In this document: positions 17,884 to 27,150 of the stretch, in pieces
Position numbering within the stretch: the first letter of the stretch is position 1
How the letters are laid out: each line of letters begins with the position of its first letter
Assembly (NCBI GenBank): GCA_963752935.1
Contig: CAVWAL010000024.1
Coordinates: 1-64,000, forward strand
From: RI-153 sp963752935
GTDB taxonomy: Bacteria > Chloroflexota > Anaerolineae > Caldilineales > Caldilineaceae
Direction of reading: 5' to 3'
Length of the DNA: 64,000 nt
Made by a program: the position numbers and the translations under genes
Notes under the pieces: generated by a model
Seen by the model: only the letters and a program-made list of their open reading frames with translations
Database searches by the model: none
What the model was told of the DNA's origin: nothing

Positions 17884-18615
17884 ATGACAGTATCTCAGGT
17901 GAACAAGGATTGTTGCCAGCCAAAGTTCAACCTTATCGTGTTGCTTTTGAGTGCATTGCTAATGTTCATACTTTCCGCTTGCTCGGTTGCCAAAGTGGTG
18001 CCCATCGCCGAGGCTACGCGGATTGCCCAAGGCGGGGCTTTCGATGCGACGTCCTTTGTTGAAGGAAGATGGCCCGAAGTTGTCTCCACCATTTTAGAAA
18101 ACAGCGTCGAACTATCCACCGTATTGACAGCCATTGAGCCAGACGCAAACGGGTTGGCAACCAAGGAGCATTTGCAGCAGGTGGCGATGCAATATGGGCT
18201 CACCACCGAGGGGCAGGCGCAGGTCTTTATGATCAGGGGCAGCGGTGTCATCACAGCCGTCGACACGGAATCGAGCCGAGGGAAGATGGAGGTTGCCCTG
18301 GAGGGATATGACGGACCGATCAAGGTGATCCTCTTGATCGGCCCACGCCTGCCCAGCGACGAGTCTTCTGTGCGCGATGCGGTTGGTTTTTTTCGATTTG
18401 GCGATTTCAGAGAACAGACCGAGTTTGGCCAGGTGGCCAGAGAGTTGAACCAACGTGTGGCTCAGGATGTGCTCGGTGGGATCGACAGAGAGAACCTGGT
18501 CGGGAAATCCGTCTCCTTCCACGGCGCGTTTACCATCCGTACCTTTAACGCCCCTGGCGATATCAACGTCAGCGAAATCGTGGTGACGCCGGTTCAACTT
18601 GAGGTAGGAGGCTAG
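17884..18615 (+). CDS. DUF2291 family lipoprotein
   Basis: This is a 243-residue protein with a lipoprotein signal (LLSALLMFILSACS, lipobox LSAC). The mature domain matches the DUF2291 pattern found in sugar-uptake operons: AEATRIAQGGAFDATSFVEG near the start, then a beta-rich part with GSGVITAVDTESSRG and GPRLPSDESSVRDAVGFF. Its role is not established; it is thought to work with the sugar importer at the membrane. ATG 17884 is chosen because it begins the signal peptide. It lies directly before the ABC ATPase gene (3-nt gap). Confidence 0.85.
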   Translation: MTVSQVNKDCCQPKFNLIVLLLSALLMFILSACSVAKVVPIAEATRIAQGGAFDATSFVEGRWPEVVSTILENSVELSTVLTAIEPDANGLATKEHLQQVAMQYGLTTEGQAQVFMIRGSGVITAVDTESSRGKMEVALEGYDGPIKVILLIGPRLPSDESSVRDAVGFFRFGDFREQTEFGQVARELNQRVAQDVLGGIDRENLVGKSVSFHGAFTIRTFNAPGDINVSEIVVTPVQLEVGG

Positions 18616-18618
18616 AGC

Positions 18619-20247
18619 ATGGCCAAAACAACCAATGTGCCGGTCGAGGTTGCCTCCTCTCCTTCGCCTCAGGATGGCGACAGTGATGCATACGATAAGA
18701 TCATCTTACAGGCCAAAAACATCACCAAGGTCTTCCCCGGCACGATTGCGCTCGACAACGTAGATTTTAACGTGTACCAGGGCAAAGTGAATGCACTGGT
18801 GGGCGAAAACGGAGCAGGCAAATCGACCCTGATGAAGATTATCGCCGGTATCGAACAGGCGTCCGAAGGTCGGCTCTTGTTAGATGGTGAAGAAATCCAG
18901 ATCAAGTCGATAACCGATGCAGAACGGCATGGGATCGGCATTATTCACCAGGAGTTGAATCTATGCGCCAATCTGAGCGTCGTCGAAAACATCTTCATGG
19001 CCCGTGAGATCAAGAAAAACGGCCTGATGATCGACGAAGTAGCTCAGAAAGAGCAAACGCGCCGGTTGCTTGTCCGTTTGCAGCAACCGATTCAGCCGGA
19101 AGATCTGGTAGGCGACCTGCGGATCGGACAGCAGCAAATTGTTGAGATCGCCAAAGCACTGGCCCAAGAGAAGCGCATCCTGATTATGGATGAGCCGACC
19201 TCGGCCTTGAGCAACACCGAAGTGGAGATTCTGTTTGGGGTCATCGACGATCTGAAGGCCCAGGGGGTGAGCATTGTCTACATCTCTCACCGGCTCAATG
19301 AACTCATGCAAATTGCCGACTATGTGACCGTGCTGCGCGACGGTCACTTGCGCGCGGAAAAACCGATCAAAGAGATCGACGTAGCCTGGATTGTCGAGCA
19401 GATGGTGGGGAAAAAGACCGCCCAATTTCAGCGTCACCGCCAGCAAACTGGCGACGAAATCCTGCGCGTTGAAGACATGACCCTGCCCAGGCTAGGCGGC
19501 GGCTATACCTTGGACCACGTTTCGTTCTCGCTACAACGCGGTGAAATATTGGGGATCTACGGCCTGATGGGGGCTGGGCGCTCGGAATTGTTGGAGAGTT
19601 TGAGCGGCCTACGTCCGGAAACCAGCGGCCGCTGCTGGCTGGAAGGGAAAGAGATCAAACAAAACGCCGTAACGGATCGCATCAACCTCGGACTGGTTTT
19701 GGTCCCAGAAGACCGTCAGCGTTCGGGCCTGGTGCAAACCATGTCTGTGGCCGACAACATGCTGCTGGCCAGCCTGAGAAAGCACATGACCGCTTTCTTT
19801 CTCTCACGCAAGAAACAAGACGATAGTGTCGCGGCAAAGATCAAACAGCTATCGCTCAAGGTTGCCGACCCCAATCAGATCATTACTTCCTTGAGCGGCG
19901 GGAATCAGCAAAAGGTGATTGTGGCCAAAGGGTTGTTAACTGAACCCAAAGTTCTGTTTATGGATGACCCCACGCGCGGTATCGATGTGGGCGCCAAAGC
20001 CGAGATGTTTGAAATCATGAACCGGTTGGCGGCGCAGGGGTTGGGCATTGTTTTCGTTTCATCGGAGCTAAAAGAAATATTGGGGGTAGCAGACCGTATT
20101 TTGGTGATGTCCCAAGGGCGCATTACCAGCGAGTTTGCCAGAGAAACGGCTACTGAAGCATCCCTGGTCGCTGCCGCGGCCGTAGCACATACAGTCAAAG
20201 AAGCAGAGGCGCCAAATGAACCGAGCCGGCACATTAGCCGATCCTAA
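18619..20247 (+). CDS. Sugar ABC transporter ATP-binding protein (RbsA/MglA type)
   Basis: This 542-residue protein contains two fused nucleotide-binding domains. The first has Walker A GENGAGKST, signature LRIGQQQIVEIAKALAQ and Walker B ILIMDEPTSAL; the second has a degenerate Walker A (GLMGAGRSE), an intact LSGGNQQKVIVAKGL signature and LFMDDPTRGID. This asymmetry is normal for the CUT2 class. It energises uptake of a monosaccharide with the permease that follows, whose start overlaps this gene by 32 bp. Confidence 0.92.
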   Translation: MAKTTNVPVEVASSPSPQDGDSDAYDKIILQAKNITKVFPGTIALDNVDFNVYQGKVNALVGENGAGKSTLMKIIAGIEQASEGRLLLDGEEIQIKSITDAERHGIGIIHQELNLCANLSVVENIFMAREIKKNGLMIDEVAQKEQTRRLLVRLQQPIQPEDLVGDLRIGQQQIVEIAKALAQEKRILIMDEPTSALSNTEVEILFGVIDDLKAQGVSIVYISHRLNELMQIADYVTVLRDGHLRAEKPIKEIDVAWIVEQMVGKKTAQFQRHRQQTGDEILRVEDMTLPRLGGGYTLDHVSFSLQRGEILGIYGLMGAGRSELLESLSGLRPETSGRCWLEGKEIKQNAVTDRINLGLVLVPEDRQRSGLVQTMSVADNMLLASLRKHMTAFFLSRKKQDDSVAAKIKQLSLKVADPNQIITSLSGGNQQKVIVAKGLLTEPKVLFMDDPTRGIDVGAKAEMFEIMNRLAAQGLGIVFVSSELKEILGVADRILVMSQGRITSEFARETATEASLVAAAAVAHTVKEAEAPNEPSRHISRS

Positions 20248-21376
20248 AAGCCCCAAACAATTCACCAGTGCAGACCTGCAGCAGATGCTCTTACGATTGC
20301 GGGCCTTTATTGCACTGATCCTGGTTGTGTCGGTCTTTTCCTTTCTATCAGAGACTTTTTTGACGCCCAGCAACATTTTGATCGTGGCCAGACAAGTAGC
20401 GATTAACGCGATTCTGGGGATTGGCATGACCTTCGTCATCCTCACGGCCGGAATCGATCTGTCGGTCGGGTCTGTCGCCGGACTGGCTGCCATGATTGCC
20501 GGGGGCTTGATCAACGAGGGGTTGATCTTGCCCATGTTTGGGGTCATCGTTTACTTCAATGTGTGGATGGTGATCCTGATCACGTTGACCGTAGGTGCTT
20601 TGATGGGGGCCATCAACGGTCTGGTCATCACTCGGTTTAACGTGCCCCCGTTTATTGCCACCCTGGGCATGCTCTACATTGCCCGCGGCCTGGCCCTGCT
20701 TCGTTCCAACGGCCTCACCTATCCCAACCTGGTGGGCCGGCCCGAATTTGGCAATCAGGGTTTCCCCATTCTAGGCACGGGCGCCTTTCTGCCTCAGGGA
20801 ACTGTGAACGGCTGGATGCAGAGTCTGACCGAATCAATGCCGGATTTCTTTCTGACGGAAGGTCTGACGTTCCTGGCGATCCCTTACACCGTCTGGATCA
20901 TGATTGCGTTTGCGTTGATCGCGGCTTTTGTGGCTTCCAAAACGCCCTTCGGGCGGCAGGTTTACGCCATTGGCGGGAATGAACGCGCAGCCCAACTTTC
21001 CGGGGTGCGGGTAAAGCGCGTCAAGGTGATCGTTTATATGATATCCGGTTTTTGCGCCGCTATGGTCGGTTTGATTATTGCCTCTAGACTGGTAGCCGCC
21101 CACCCGGCCACTGGCGAGTTCTTCGAGTTGAATGCCATCGCCGTCGTGGTGTTAGGCGGCACGTCTTTGATGGGAGGCCGAGGGACTATCGGCGGCACAA
21201 TCATTGGCGCTTTTGTCATCGGCGCCCTCAATGCCGGCATGGTGATGGTGGGGATTTCATCGTTCTGGCAACAGGTCATCACCGGGTCGGTGATTGTACT
21301 GGCGGTCATTATTGATCAGATCCAGGCGCGGCATGCAGGAACGCGTCGCCTTGCAAAAGCAACAGCATCTGGCTGA
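20216..21376 (+). CDS. Sugar ABC transporter permease (RbsC type)
   Basis: This 386-residue protein has about eight to ten membrane segments and CUT2 permease signatures: GIGMTFVILTAGIDLSVGSV, GAINGLVITRFNVPPFIATLG, and GGNERAAQLSGVRVKRVK, the cytoplasmic loop that meets the ATPase. It starts inside the 3' end of the ATPase gene. It forms the membrane channel of the monosaccharide importer. Confidence 0.92.
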   Translation: MNRAGTLADPKSPKQFTSADLQQMLLRLRAFIALILVVSVFSFLSETFLTPSNILIVARQVAINAILGIGMTFVILTAGIDLSVGSVAGLAAMIAGGLINEGLILPMFGVIVYFNVWMVILITLTVGALMGAINGLVITRFNVPPFIATLGMLYIARGLALLRSNGLTYPNLVGRPEFGNQGFPILGTGAFLPQGTVNGWMQSLTESMPDFFLTEGLTFLAIPYTVWIMIAFALIAAFVASKTPFGRQVYAIGGNERAAQLSGVRVKRVKVIVYMISGFCAAMVGLIIASRLVAAHPATGEFFELNAIAVVVLGGTSLMGGRGTIGGTIIGAFVIGALNAGMVMVGISSFWQQVITGSVIVLAVIIDQIQARHAGTRRLAKATASG

Positions 21377-21411
21377 GGCTTAGGAACTGAAACAACGTTC
21401 AAAAGTCATAC

Positions 21412-21513
21412 GATCAGCAAAAAGGAGGATGCACTAACGTGAGACGATCGGCAACAAAGGGTGATGTCATGAAAGTCAACCAATCAGCAACAAAGGAAGA
21501 TGCCATGAAAGTC
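21412..21513 (+). repeat. Tandem triplication of a ribosome-binding/start region
   Basis: Three units begin at 21412, 21446 and 21482. Units 2 and 3 are exactly 36 bp apart and share (G/A)ATC(G/A)GCAACAAAGG..GATG.CATGAAAGTC; unit 1 is a shorter relative ending in GTG at 21439. Each unit carries a purine-rich ribosome-binding site and a start codon (GTG 21439, ATG 21469, ATG 21505), all in one frame leading into the binding-protein gene. Confidence 0.8.
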
Positions 21514-22530
21514 CTAAGAATTTTGATCGCAGTCGTGTTTGTGCTGTTCCTGGCCGCCTGTGCCGCACCAGCGGCGCCTGCACCTGAAGCAGCGGCGCCA
21601 GCCGTTGAGGAAGAAGCCACGCCGGTACAAGCAGAGGCCGCTGAGGAAGCTGCTCCGGCAGAAGCCTCCAACGTCATCTGTGTCATCGTGCCGCCCGTAG
21701 AGAACCCCTTCTTTGGGGCGATGCAGGATATTGCCTCCGCCAAGGTTGAAGAGCTAGGCTACGAGGCGCTCAGACTCGTCCATGATGACGATGCTAACAA
21801 GCAGCTTGAACTCTTTGAAACCTGCATTGCTCGCCAGGCAGCGGCCATCATCCTAGACAACGCCGGGGCGGATGCTACTGTGGCTGCGGTGCAGAGCGCC
21901 AAGGATGCCGGGATCCCCAGTTTCCTGGTCGACCGAGAAATCACCCAGGAAGGCGTGGCTGTCTCTCAGATCGTTTCCAACAACTACCAGGGGGCGACGA
22001 TCCTGGCCGAGTACTTTGCCGAACTGATGGGTGAAGAAGGCAAATTCGCCGAATTGACCGGGCGGGACACAGACACCAATGCCCACATTCGTTCTCAGGG
22101 TTATCATGATGTGCTGGACGAGATCCCCGACATGGAGATGGTTGCCCAGCAGACCGCTAACTGGAGCCAGGACGAAGCCTTCGGGGTTATGGAGAACATT
22201 CTCCAGGCCAACCCTGATATCAAGGGCGTCATCGCCGGCAACGACACGATGGCGTTGGGCGCGCAGGCGGCGCTGTTGGCTGCCGGGCGAGATGATGTGA
22301 TCGTGGTTGGCTTCGACGGTAGCGACGATGCGATTCAATCCATCCTGGCCGGTGAACTGAAAGCCACTTCGCTACAACCCGTGGCTGAAATGGCCAATCA
22401 GGCAGCCATTCAGGCGGATCAGTATATCAAGACAGGTGACACCGGCAAACCTGAAAAGCAATCCATCGATATGGTGCTCATTACGCCTGAAAATGCAGGC
22501 AACTATGAGCGCTTCGCCCCGAAGCAGTAA
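21505..22530 (+). CDS. Sugar ABC transporter substrate-binding lipoprotein (RbsB type)
   Basis: This is a 341-residue periplasmic-binding protein of the Peripla_BP_4 family with a lipoprotein signal MKVLRILIAVVFVLFLAACA. After an Ala/Pro/Glu-rich linker come VIVPPVENPFFGAMQDIA, IILDNAGADATVAAV, FLVDREITQEG and VVGFDGSDDAIQSILAGELKAT, the two-lobe fold that binds a pyranose or furanose monosaccharide. ATG 21505 is preferred because it starts the signal peptide directly; two upstream in-frame starts (21439, 21469) would add leader residues created by the local triplication. Last gene of the operon. The ligand is inferred to be a pentose, possibly apiose. Confidence 0.9.
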   Translation: MKVLRILIAVVFVLFLAACAAPAAPAPEAAAPAVEEEATPVQAEAAEEAAPAEASNVICVIVPPVENPFFGAMQDIASAKVEELGYEALRLVHDDDANKQLELFETCIARQAAAIILDNAGADATVAAVQSAKDAGIPSFLVDREITQEGVAVSQIVSNNYQGATILAEYFAELMGEEGKFAELTGRDTDTNAHIRSQGYHDVLDEIPDMEMVAQQTANWSQDEAFGVMENILQANPDIKGVIAGNDTMALGAQAALLAAGRDDVIVVGFDGSDDAIQSILAGELKATSLQPVAEMANQAAIQADQYIKTGDTGKPEKQSIDMVLITPENAGNYERFAPKQ

Positions 22531-22568
22531 ATATTAGGCTGTGTTGACATTTCACAGGACTCCTCTGG

Positions 22569-22681
22569 TCAAGTCGGTGTTGGTCAACACCGACTTGAGG
22601 GGTAACACGCCAGGAGACCGCACTGGTAATGTCAACGCAACCTGGAGAGTGGGTGCCCCCGAACCGATTCAGGGGGCACCC
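22569..22681 (+). terminator. Two consecutive hairpins ending the sugar operon
   Basis: The first hairpin pairs 22569-22581 with 22586-22598 around GGTC, extended to 14 bp if the loop closes. The second pairs GGGTGCCCCC (22651-22660) with GGGGGCACCC (22672-22681). Neither has a long T-run, so termination efficiency is uncertain. Confidence 0.6.
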
Positions 22682-22788
22682 TTCAGGCGCGAATCGGCTC
22701 TCACGTTCGAAAGATGATTTTGCGAAACTATTTCGTAACCTAACCTCTCAGGCCCTTGATCTCTCTCGACCCGAAACAAGGTTCACCC

Positions 22789-23751
22789 ATGGCCCGAATT
22801 GACGAACTGCGCTTGATGACCAAGATCGCGCGCCTCTACTATGAGGAGAATCGACGCCAATCGGAGATCGCTGCCCGCCTCGATATTTCGCAGGCGACAG
22901 TCTCGCGGCTGCTCAAACGCGCCAACGATGAAGCGATTGTGCGCATCCGCATTATCCCGCCGTCGGGAATCTACTCGGATCTAGAGGCGGCGCTGCAAGA
23001 TCTCTACGATCTCAAGGATGTGGTCGTCGTCGATGGCGAGGACGAGAACGACGAACTGGAGATTCAGCGCAACCTGGGCATTGCCACCGCCTACTATTTG
23101 GAGACGACGCTCAAACCGGGTGAGGTGGTGGGCATCTCCTCGTGGAGCCAGACCCTGCTGGCCACCGTCGACTCGATGAATCCACTGACGCAGCCACTGG
23201 ACTCGCAGGTGGTGCAGATCCTGGGCGGCATGGGCAACCCTGGCGCAGAGGTCCATGCGAACCATCTCACGACCCGCCTGGCCAATCTGGTGGGCAGCCA
23301 GGCCAAGTTTTTGCCGGCGCCCGGCGTGGTGGGGTCGAACGGCGCGCGCACGATCATGCTGGATGATCCTTTTGTGCGCGAGACGGCGAACTATTTCGAT
23401 CAGATCGACGTGGCCCTGGTGGGGATCGGCGCCTTGACGCCATCCAAATTATTGGCAAGCAGTGGCAACGTCTTCTCGCAGCAGGAGATCGAAATCTTGC
23501 ACGACAGCGGCGCAGTGGGCGATATTTGCCTGCGCTTTTTCGATAGCCGCGGTATGCCCGTCGTCACCCCACTGGACGAGCGCGTGATCAGCATGACCTT
23601 TGCCCAATTGCGTAACGCCCAACGCTGTGTGGGCATCGCCGGGGGACGGCGCAAATGGGCCGCCATCCGCGGTGCGCTGGAAGGCGAATGGATCAATGTT
23701 CTCTTGACCGACTGCTTCACCGCCCGCTGGCTGGTGGAGCAAGGAGCATAG
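22789..23751 (+). CDS. SorC/DeoR-type sugar-binding transcriptional regulator
   Basis: This is a 320-residue protein. Residues about 10-55 contain a helix-turn-helix (RQSEIAARLDISQATVSRLLKRA) and the rest is the SorC sugar-phosphate-binding domain (NLGIATAYYLETTLKPGEVVGISSWSQT split over two motifs, VQILGGMGNPGAEVHANHLT, VGIAGGRRKWAAIRGAL). Such regulators respond to phosphorylated sugars. It sits between the transketolase-importer operon and the isomerase-like gene, and may control either. ATG 22789 gives the normal N-terminus; a TTG 33 nt earlier is less likely. Confidence 0.88.
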   Translation: MARIDELRLMTKIARLYYEENRRQSEIAARLDISQATVSRLLKRANDEAIVRIRIIPPSGIYSDLEAALQDLYDLKDVVVVDGEDENDELEIQRNLGIATAYYLETTLKPGEVVGISSWSQTLLATVDSMNPLTQPLDSQVVQILGGMGNPGAEVHANHLTTRLANLVGSQAKFLPAPGVVGSNGARTIMLDDPFVRETANYFDQIDVALVGIGALTPSKLLASSGNVFSQQEIEILHDSGAVGDICLRFFDSRGMPVVTPLDERVISMTFAQLRNAQRCVGIAGGRRKWAAIRGALEGEWINVLLTDCFTARWLVEQGA

Positions 23752-23853
23752 GGGACTGAGGACCCGTCATCTCATCATCACCCGCCGGCCGAACACGCCC
23801 TGATCCCGCGCCCACGCCGGCTTCGATCCCTAATACAAAGGAGCCATACAACA

Positions 23854-25266
23854 ATGAAGCTAACGGTCACACTCGGTGTCATCATCGGCAATCGGGACTT
23901 TTTCCCCGATCAATTAGTGAGCGAGGGGCGCCGCGATGTCCTACGCGTGTTGGCGGAAGCGCAGATCACGCCGGTGATTCTGGAGGAGAACGCCACGAAG
24001 TTGGGTGCCGTGGAGACGTGGAACGATGCCAAACGCTGTGCCGATCTCTTTAAGCAGCATCGTGATGAGATCGACGGGCTTCTCGTGGTGCTGCCCAACT
24101 TTGGCGATGAAAAGGGTGTCGCCGATACCATCAAGCTTTCGGGGCTGAATGTGCCGATCCTTGTGCAGGCCTACCCAGACAGTCTGGATCAGTTCAACGT
24201 CGAGCGCCGCCGCGATGCCTTCTGCGGCAAGATCTCGGTCTGCAACAACCTCTACCAATACGGATTCCCTTACACGTTGACCTCACAGCATACGGTCTTC
24301 CCTGCCGATGATAGCTTCAAGGCCGATCTGGCGAAATTCGTCGGGGTCTGCCGCGTCGTCAAGGGGATCAAAAACGTGAGGCTGGGTGCCGTGGGGGCGC
24401 GACCCAGCGCCTTCAACACCGTGCGCTACAGTGAGAAATTGCTTCAGGCCTACGGCATCACTGTCACCACCATCGACCTTTCGGAGATTCTAGGTAAAGC
24501 GGACAATCTGGCCGACGACAACCCCGGCGTGACGGAACGGCTGGCTACGATTCGCGGTTACGTGCCCACTGCCGGTGTGCCCGCACCGCGCGTGCTCAAG
24601 ATGGCCAAACTGGGCGCTGTGCTCGATCAGTGGATGACGGCCAATGATCTGGATGCCACAGCAATTCAGTGCTGGTCATCTTTGCAGCAGAACTACGGGG
24701 TCAACGCCTGCACGCTCATGAGCATGATGAGTGACAAGTTTATGCCCAGCGCCTGCGAAGTGGACATTGCCGGTGTCACGGCCATGTATGCGCTGCAATT
24801 GGCCTCGGCCCAACCCAGCGCCCTGGTCGATTGGAACAACAACTATCGCGACGAGCCGGATAAGTGTGTCCTCTTTCACTGTGGCAACTGGGCCAAGACG
24901 TTTTTCCCCGACTTTGAAATGTCCAACGCGCCGATTTTGGGGACGACGTTGGGGGTCGAGAACACCTGGGGTACAGTTGCGGGGCGGGTACCACCCGGCC
25001 CCATGAGCTACGCCCGCATCAGCACCGATGACCGCAACGGCCGCATCCGGGCCTATGTCGGAGACGGCCGTTTCACCGAGGATCCGCTCGACACCTTCGG
25101 TAGTCGCGCCGTGGTGGAGATCCCCGGTTTACAGAAACTGATGCACTACGTCTGCAAAAATGGCTTCGAGCACCACGTAGCCATGACGCTCGATCATACT
25201 GGCGCCATCCTCACAGAAGCCTTCGATACCTATCTGGGCTGGGATGTCTTGCATCACCAGGGCTAG
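23854..25266 (+). CDS. L-fucose/L-arabinose isomerase family protein
   Basis: This 470-residue protein has the fold of the FucI/AraA family: an N-terminal domain with LLVVLPNFGDEKGVADTIKL, a middle domain, and a C-terminal part with CWSSLQQNYGVNACTLMSMM and CEVDIAGVTAMYALQLAS, where Cys-Glu-Val-Asp supplies metal-binding acids. The family interconverts aldoses and ketoses with Mn2+. Many distant members in Chloroflexota have no tested substrate. AAAGGAG precedes ATG 23854. Its neighbours are a sugar-responsive regulator and a DUF5060 hydrolase, so it may isomerise the sugar released by that enzyme. Confidence 0.82.
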   Translation: MKLTVTLGVIIGNRDFFPDQLVSEGRRDVLRVLAEAQITPVILEENATKLGAVETWNDAKRCADLFKQHRDEIDGLLVVLPNFGDEKGVADTIKLSGLNVPILVQAYPDSLDQFNVERRRDAFCGKISVCNNLYQYGFPYTLTSQHTVFPADDSFKADLAKFVGVCRVVKGIKNVRLGAVGARPSAFNTVRYSEKLLQAYGITVTTIDLSEILGKADNLADDNPGVTERLATIRGYVPTAGVPAPRVLKMAKLGAVLDQWMTANDLDATAIQCWSSLQQNYGVNACTLMSMMSDKFMPSACEVDIAGVTAMYALQLASAQPSALVDWNNNYRDEPDKCVLFHCGNWAKTFFPDFEMSNAPILGTTLGVENTWGTVAGRVPPGPMSYARISTDDRNGRIRAYVGDGRFTEDPLDTFGSRAVVEIPGLQKLMHYVCKNGFEHHVAMTLDHTGAILTEAFDTYLGWDVLHHQG

Positions 25267-25423
25267 CCGGCGCCACGTTGCTTCTGCAGATCGAAGGAAT
25301 CGTCTCGTCGCCCGGCCCTAAGCAGCGTCAACCGCGTAGAGAGGATTCGTCAGTGATACACACTCCGAAGCGTAGACGGAGCACAATCGGTTCAACAAAC
25401 ACACAGGCAAGGAGAAACAAACG

Positions 25424-26860
25424 ATGACGGAACAAGTGGAACGATGGGGGATCTTTGAGCTGGCGCTGCCCGGCCCAACGGATGGCAATCCGTTTACCGA
25501 TGTTGAATTTAGCGCGCAGTTCAAGTACCAGAACCGCATTGTGGAGCCGGACGGCTTCTACGATGGCGATGGAATCTACCGCGTGCGGCTGATGCCCGAC
25601 GTCAGCGGTGAGTGGCGCTACACCACCCACAGCAATCGCCAGGAACTCGACGGCCACAGCGGAAGCTTCACCTGCGTCGAACCCTCTGCGGGCAATCATG
25701 GGCCGGTGCGTGTGCATGACACCTTCCACCTCGCCTATGCGGACGGCACCCCTCACCTTTCGGTGGGGACGACCTGCTATGTTTGGAATCATCAGGGCGA
25801 CGCGCTGGAAGAGCAGACGCTGGAGACGCTGAAGACGGCGCCTTTCAACAAGATGCGCATGTGCGTCTTCCCGAAACACTACACCTTTAACAAAAACGAG
25901 CCCGAATTCTATCCCTTCCTGCGCGATGAAGAGGGCAATTGGGACTTCACTCGCTTCGATCCCGAATTTTTCCGTCACTTTGAAAAGCGGGTCGGGGACC
26001 TGCGCGATCTGGGCATTGAAGCGGACATCATCCTCTTTCACCCCTACGATCGCTGGGGATTTGCCACGATGCCGCCCGAAGTCGATGACCGCTATCTGCG
26101 TTACTTGATCGCCCGCGTCGCCGCCTACCGCAATGTCTGGTGGTCAATGGCCAACGAGTTCGATCTGATGAAGGAGAAGCACGAAGCCGACTGGGATCGA
26201 TTCTTCCGCATCGTGCAGGAGCGCGATCCCTATCAGCACCTGCGCTCGATCCACAATTGCCGCGGTTTCTACGATCACGGCAAGCCCTGGGTCACGCACC
26301 AGAGCATCCAACATTCGGATCTGGCGCGGGTGCCCGAGTGGCGCGCCACCTATCGCAAGCCCGTCGTTGTGGACGAATGCAGGTACGAAGGCAACATCGA
26401 AAACATGTGGGGCAACATCACCGCCCAGGAGATGGTCAACCGTTTCTGGCTGGGCACTGTGGGCGGTGGCTACGTTGGCCACGGCGAGACCTATCTCCAC
26501 CCCGCAGAGATCCTCTGGTGGTCGAAGGGCGGCGTGCTGCATGGGGAAAGCCCGGCGCGCATCGCCTTCCTGCGCAACCTGCTCGAAGCGAACGTCACCG
26601 GCGGGCTCAACCCGCTCACACTGATCAACCCCAGGGCGCGTGAAGGCGCCAGTCAGGGCGAGGAATACTATCTCTATTACTTTGGTTCGTCCCAACCGGC
26701 GCGCTTCCAGATCATGTTAGCTGAGGACAAACGGTACAAGCTCGACATCATCGACGCCTGGGAGATGACCATCACGCCGGTAGAGGGTACCTATAGCGGC
26801 ACGTTCCTGTTGGATCTGCCGGGCAAGCCTTACATCGCCGTGCAGGCGCGCTTAGTCTGA
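25424..26860 (+). CDS. DUF5060/DUF4038/DUF5605-type glycoside hydrolase
   Basis: This is a 478-residue cytoplasmic protein. It starts with a DUF5060 beta-sandwich (VEQWGIFELALPGPTDGNPF), continues with a TIM-barrel hydrolase (AYADGTPHLSVGTTCYVWNH) and ends in a beta domain (LDLPGKPYIAVQARL). Candidate catalytic acids are Glu245 in SMANEFDLM and Glu318 in VVVDECRYEGN, in the acid/base and nucleophile positions expected of clan GH-A. The substrate is probably a plant-cell-wall oligosaccharide. AAGGAG precedes the ATG. A decayed near-copy lies at 34352-35887. Confidence 0.82.
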   Translation: MTEQVERWGIFELALPGPTDGNPFTDVEFSAQFKYQNRIVEPDGFYDGDGIYRVRLMPDVSGEWRYTTHSNRQELDGHSGSFTCVEPSAGNHGPVRVHDTFHLAYADGTPHLSVGTTCYVWNHQGDALEEQTLETLKTAPFNKMRMCVFPKHYTFNKNEPEFYPFLRDEEGNWDFTRFDPEFFRHFEKRVGDLRDLGIEADIILFHPYDRWGFATMPPEVDDRYLRYLIARVAAYRNVWWSMANEFDLMKEKHEADWDRFFRIVQERDPYQHLRSIHNCRGFYDHGKPWVTHQSIQHSDLARVPEWRATYRKPVVVDECRYEGNIENMWGNITAQEMVNRFWLGTVGGGYVGHGETYLHPAEILWWSKGGVLHGESPARIAFLRNLLEANVTGGLNPLTLINPRAREGASQGEEYYLYYFGSSQPARFQIMLAEDKRYKLDIIDAWEMTITPVEGTYSGTFLLDLPGKPYIAVQARLV

Positions 26861-26910
26861 GCGATTTGAACGCCTATGTGCAGTCGAGTACACATGGGTG
26901 TTCAAATCGC
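26861..26910. terminator. Long hairpin after the DUF5060 gene
   Basis: The 20-nt arms 26861-26880 and 26891-26910 pair fully, with two G-U pairs, around the loop CAGTCGAGTA. It begins immediately after the stop codon. The T-run is absent. Confidence 0.65.
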
Positions 26911-26950
26911 ATCCCATGCTTACATGGTCAACAGGATATCGTTGAAACTA

Positions 26951-26996
26951 TTGACACCGGTCGCGAACTGGCGTATCATGTGTGAATATATACACT
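26951..26996 (+). promoter_or_regulatory. Promoter with near-palindromic operator for the peptide-type ABC operon
   Basis: TTGACA (26951-26956), a 17-bp spacer and TATCAT (26974-26979) form a strong sigma-70-type promoter. Directly after the -10 box lies GTGTGAATATATACAC (about 26980-26995), an imperfect palindrome placed where a repressor would block initiation. The first gene starts 367 nt after the -10 box. Confidence 0.65.
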
Positions 26997-27106
26997 TGGC
27001 CGAATAAGTATTCACCTCTTTCTTGATTTGGTCGCCAACAATTTCCGTCTTCTACTCAAAATTGTTGGCAGCAGCTACAAACGGCCTGGCATCCCCCACA
27101 TATGCC

Positions 27107-27150
27107 GGCCACGGGCAAACCTTTTTGCCCCGGCCCACTTTTCTGGTTTT
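27107..27150 (+). other. Leader hairpin with T-rich tail
   Basis: In the 5' leader of the ABC operon, GGGCAAA (27113-27119) pairs with TTTGCCC (27124-27130), with possible GGCC/GGCC extension, followed by a T-rich run. It could be an attenuator. The rest of the leader (26996-27345) contains no recognisable gene or known riboswitch. Confidence 0.4.
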
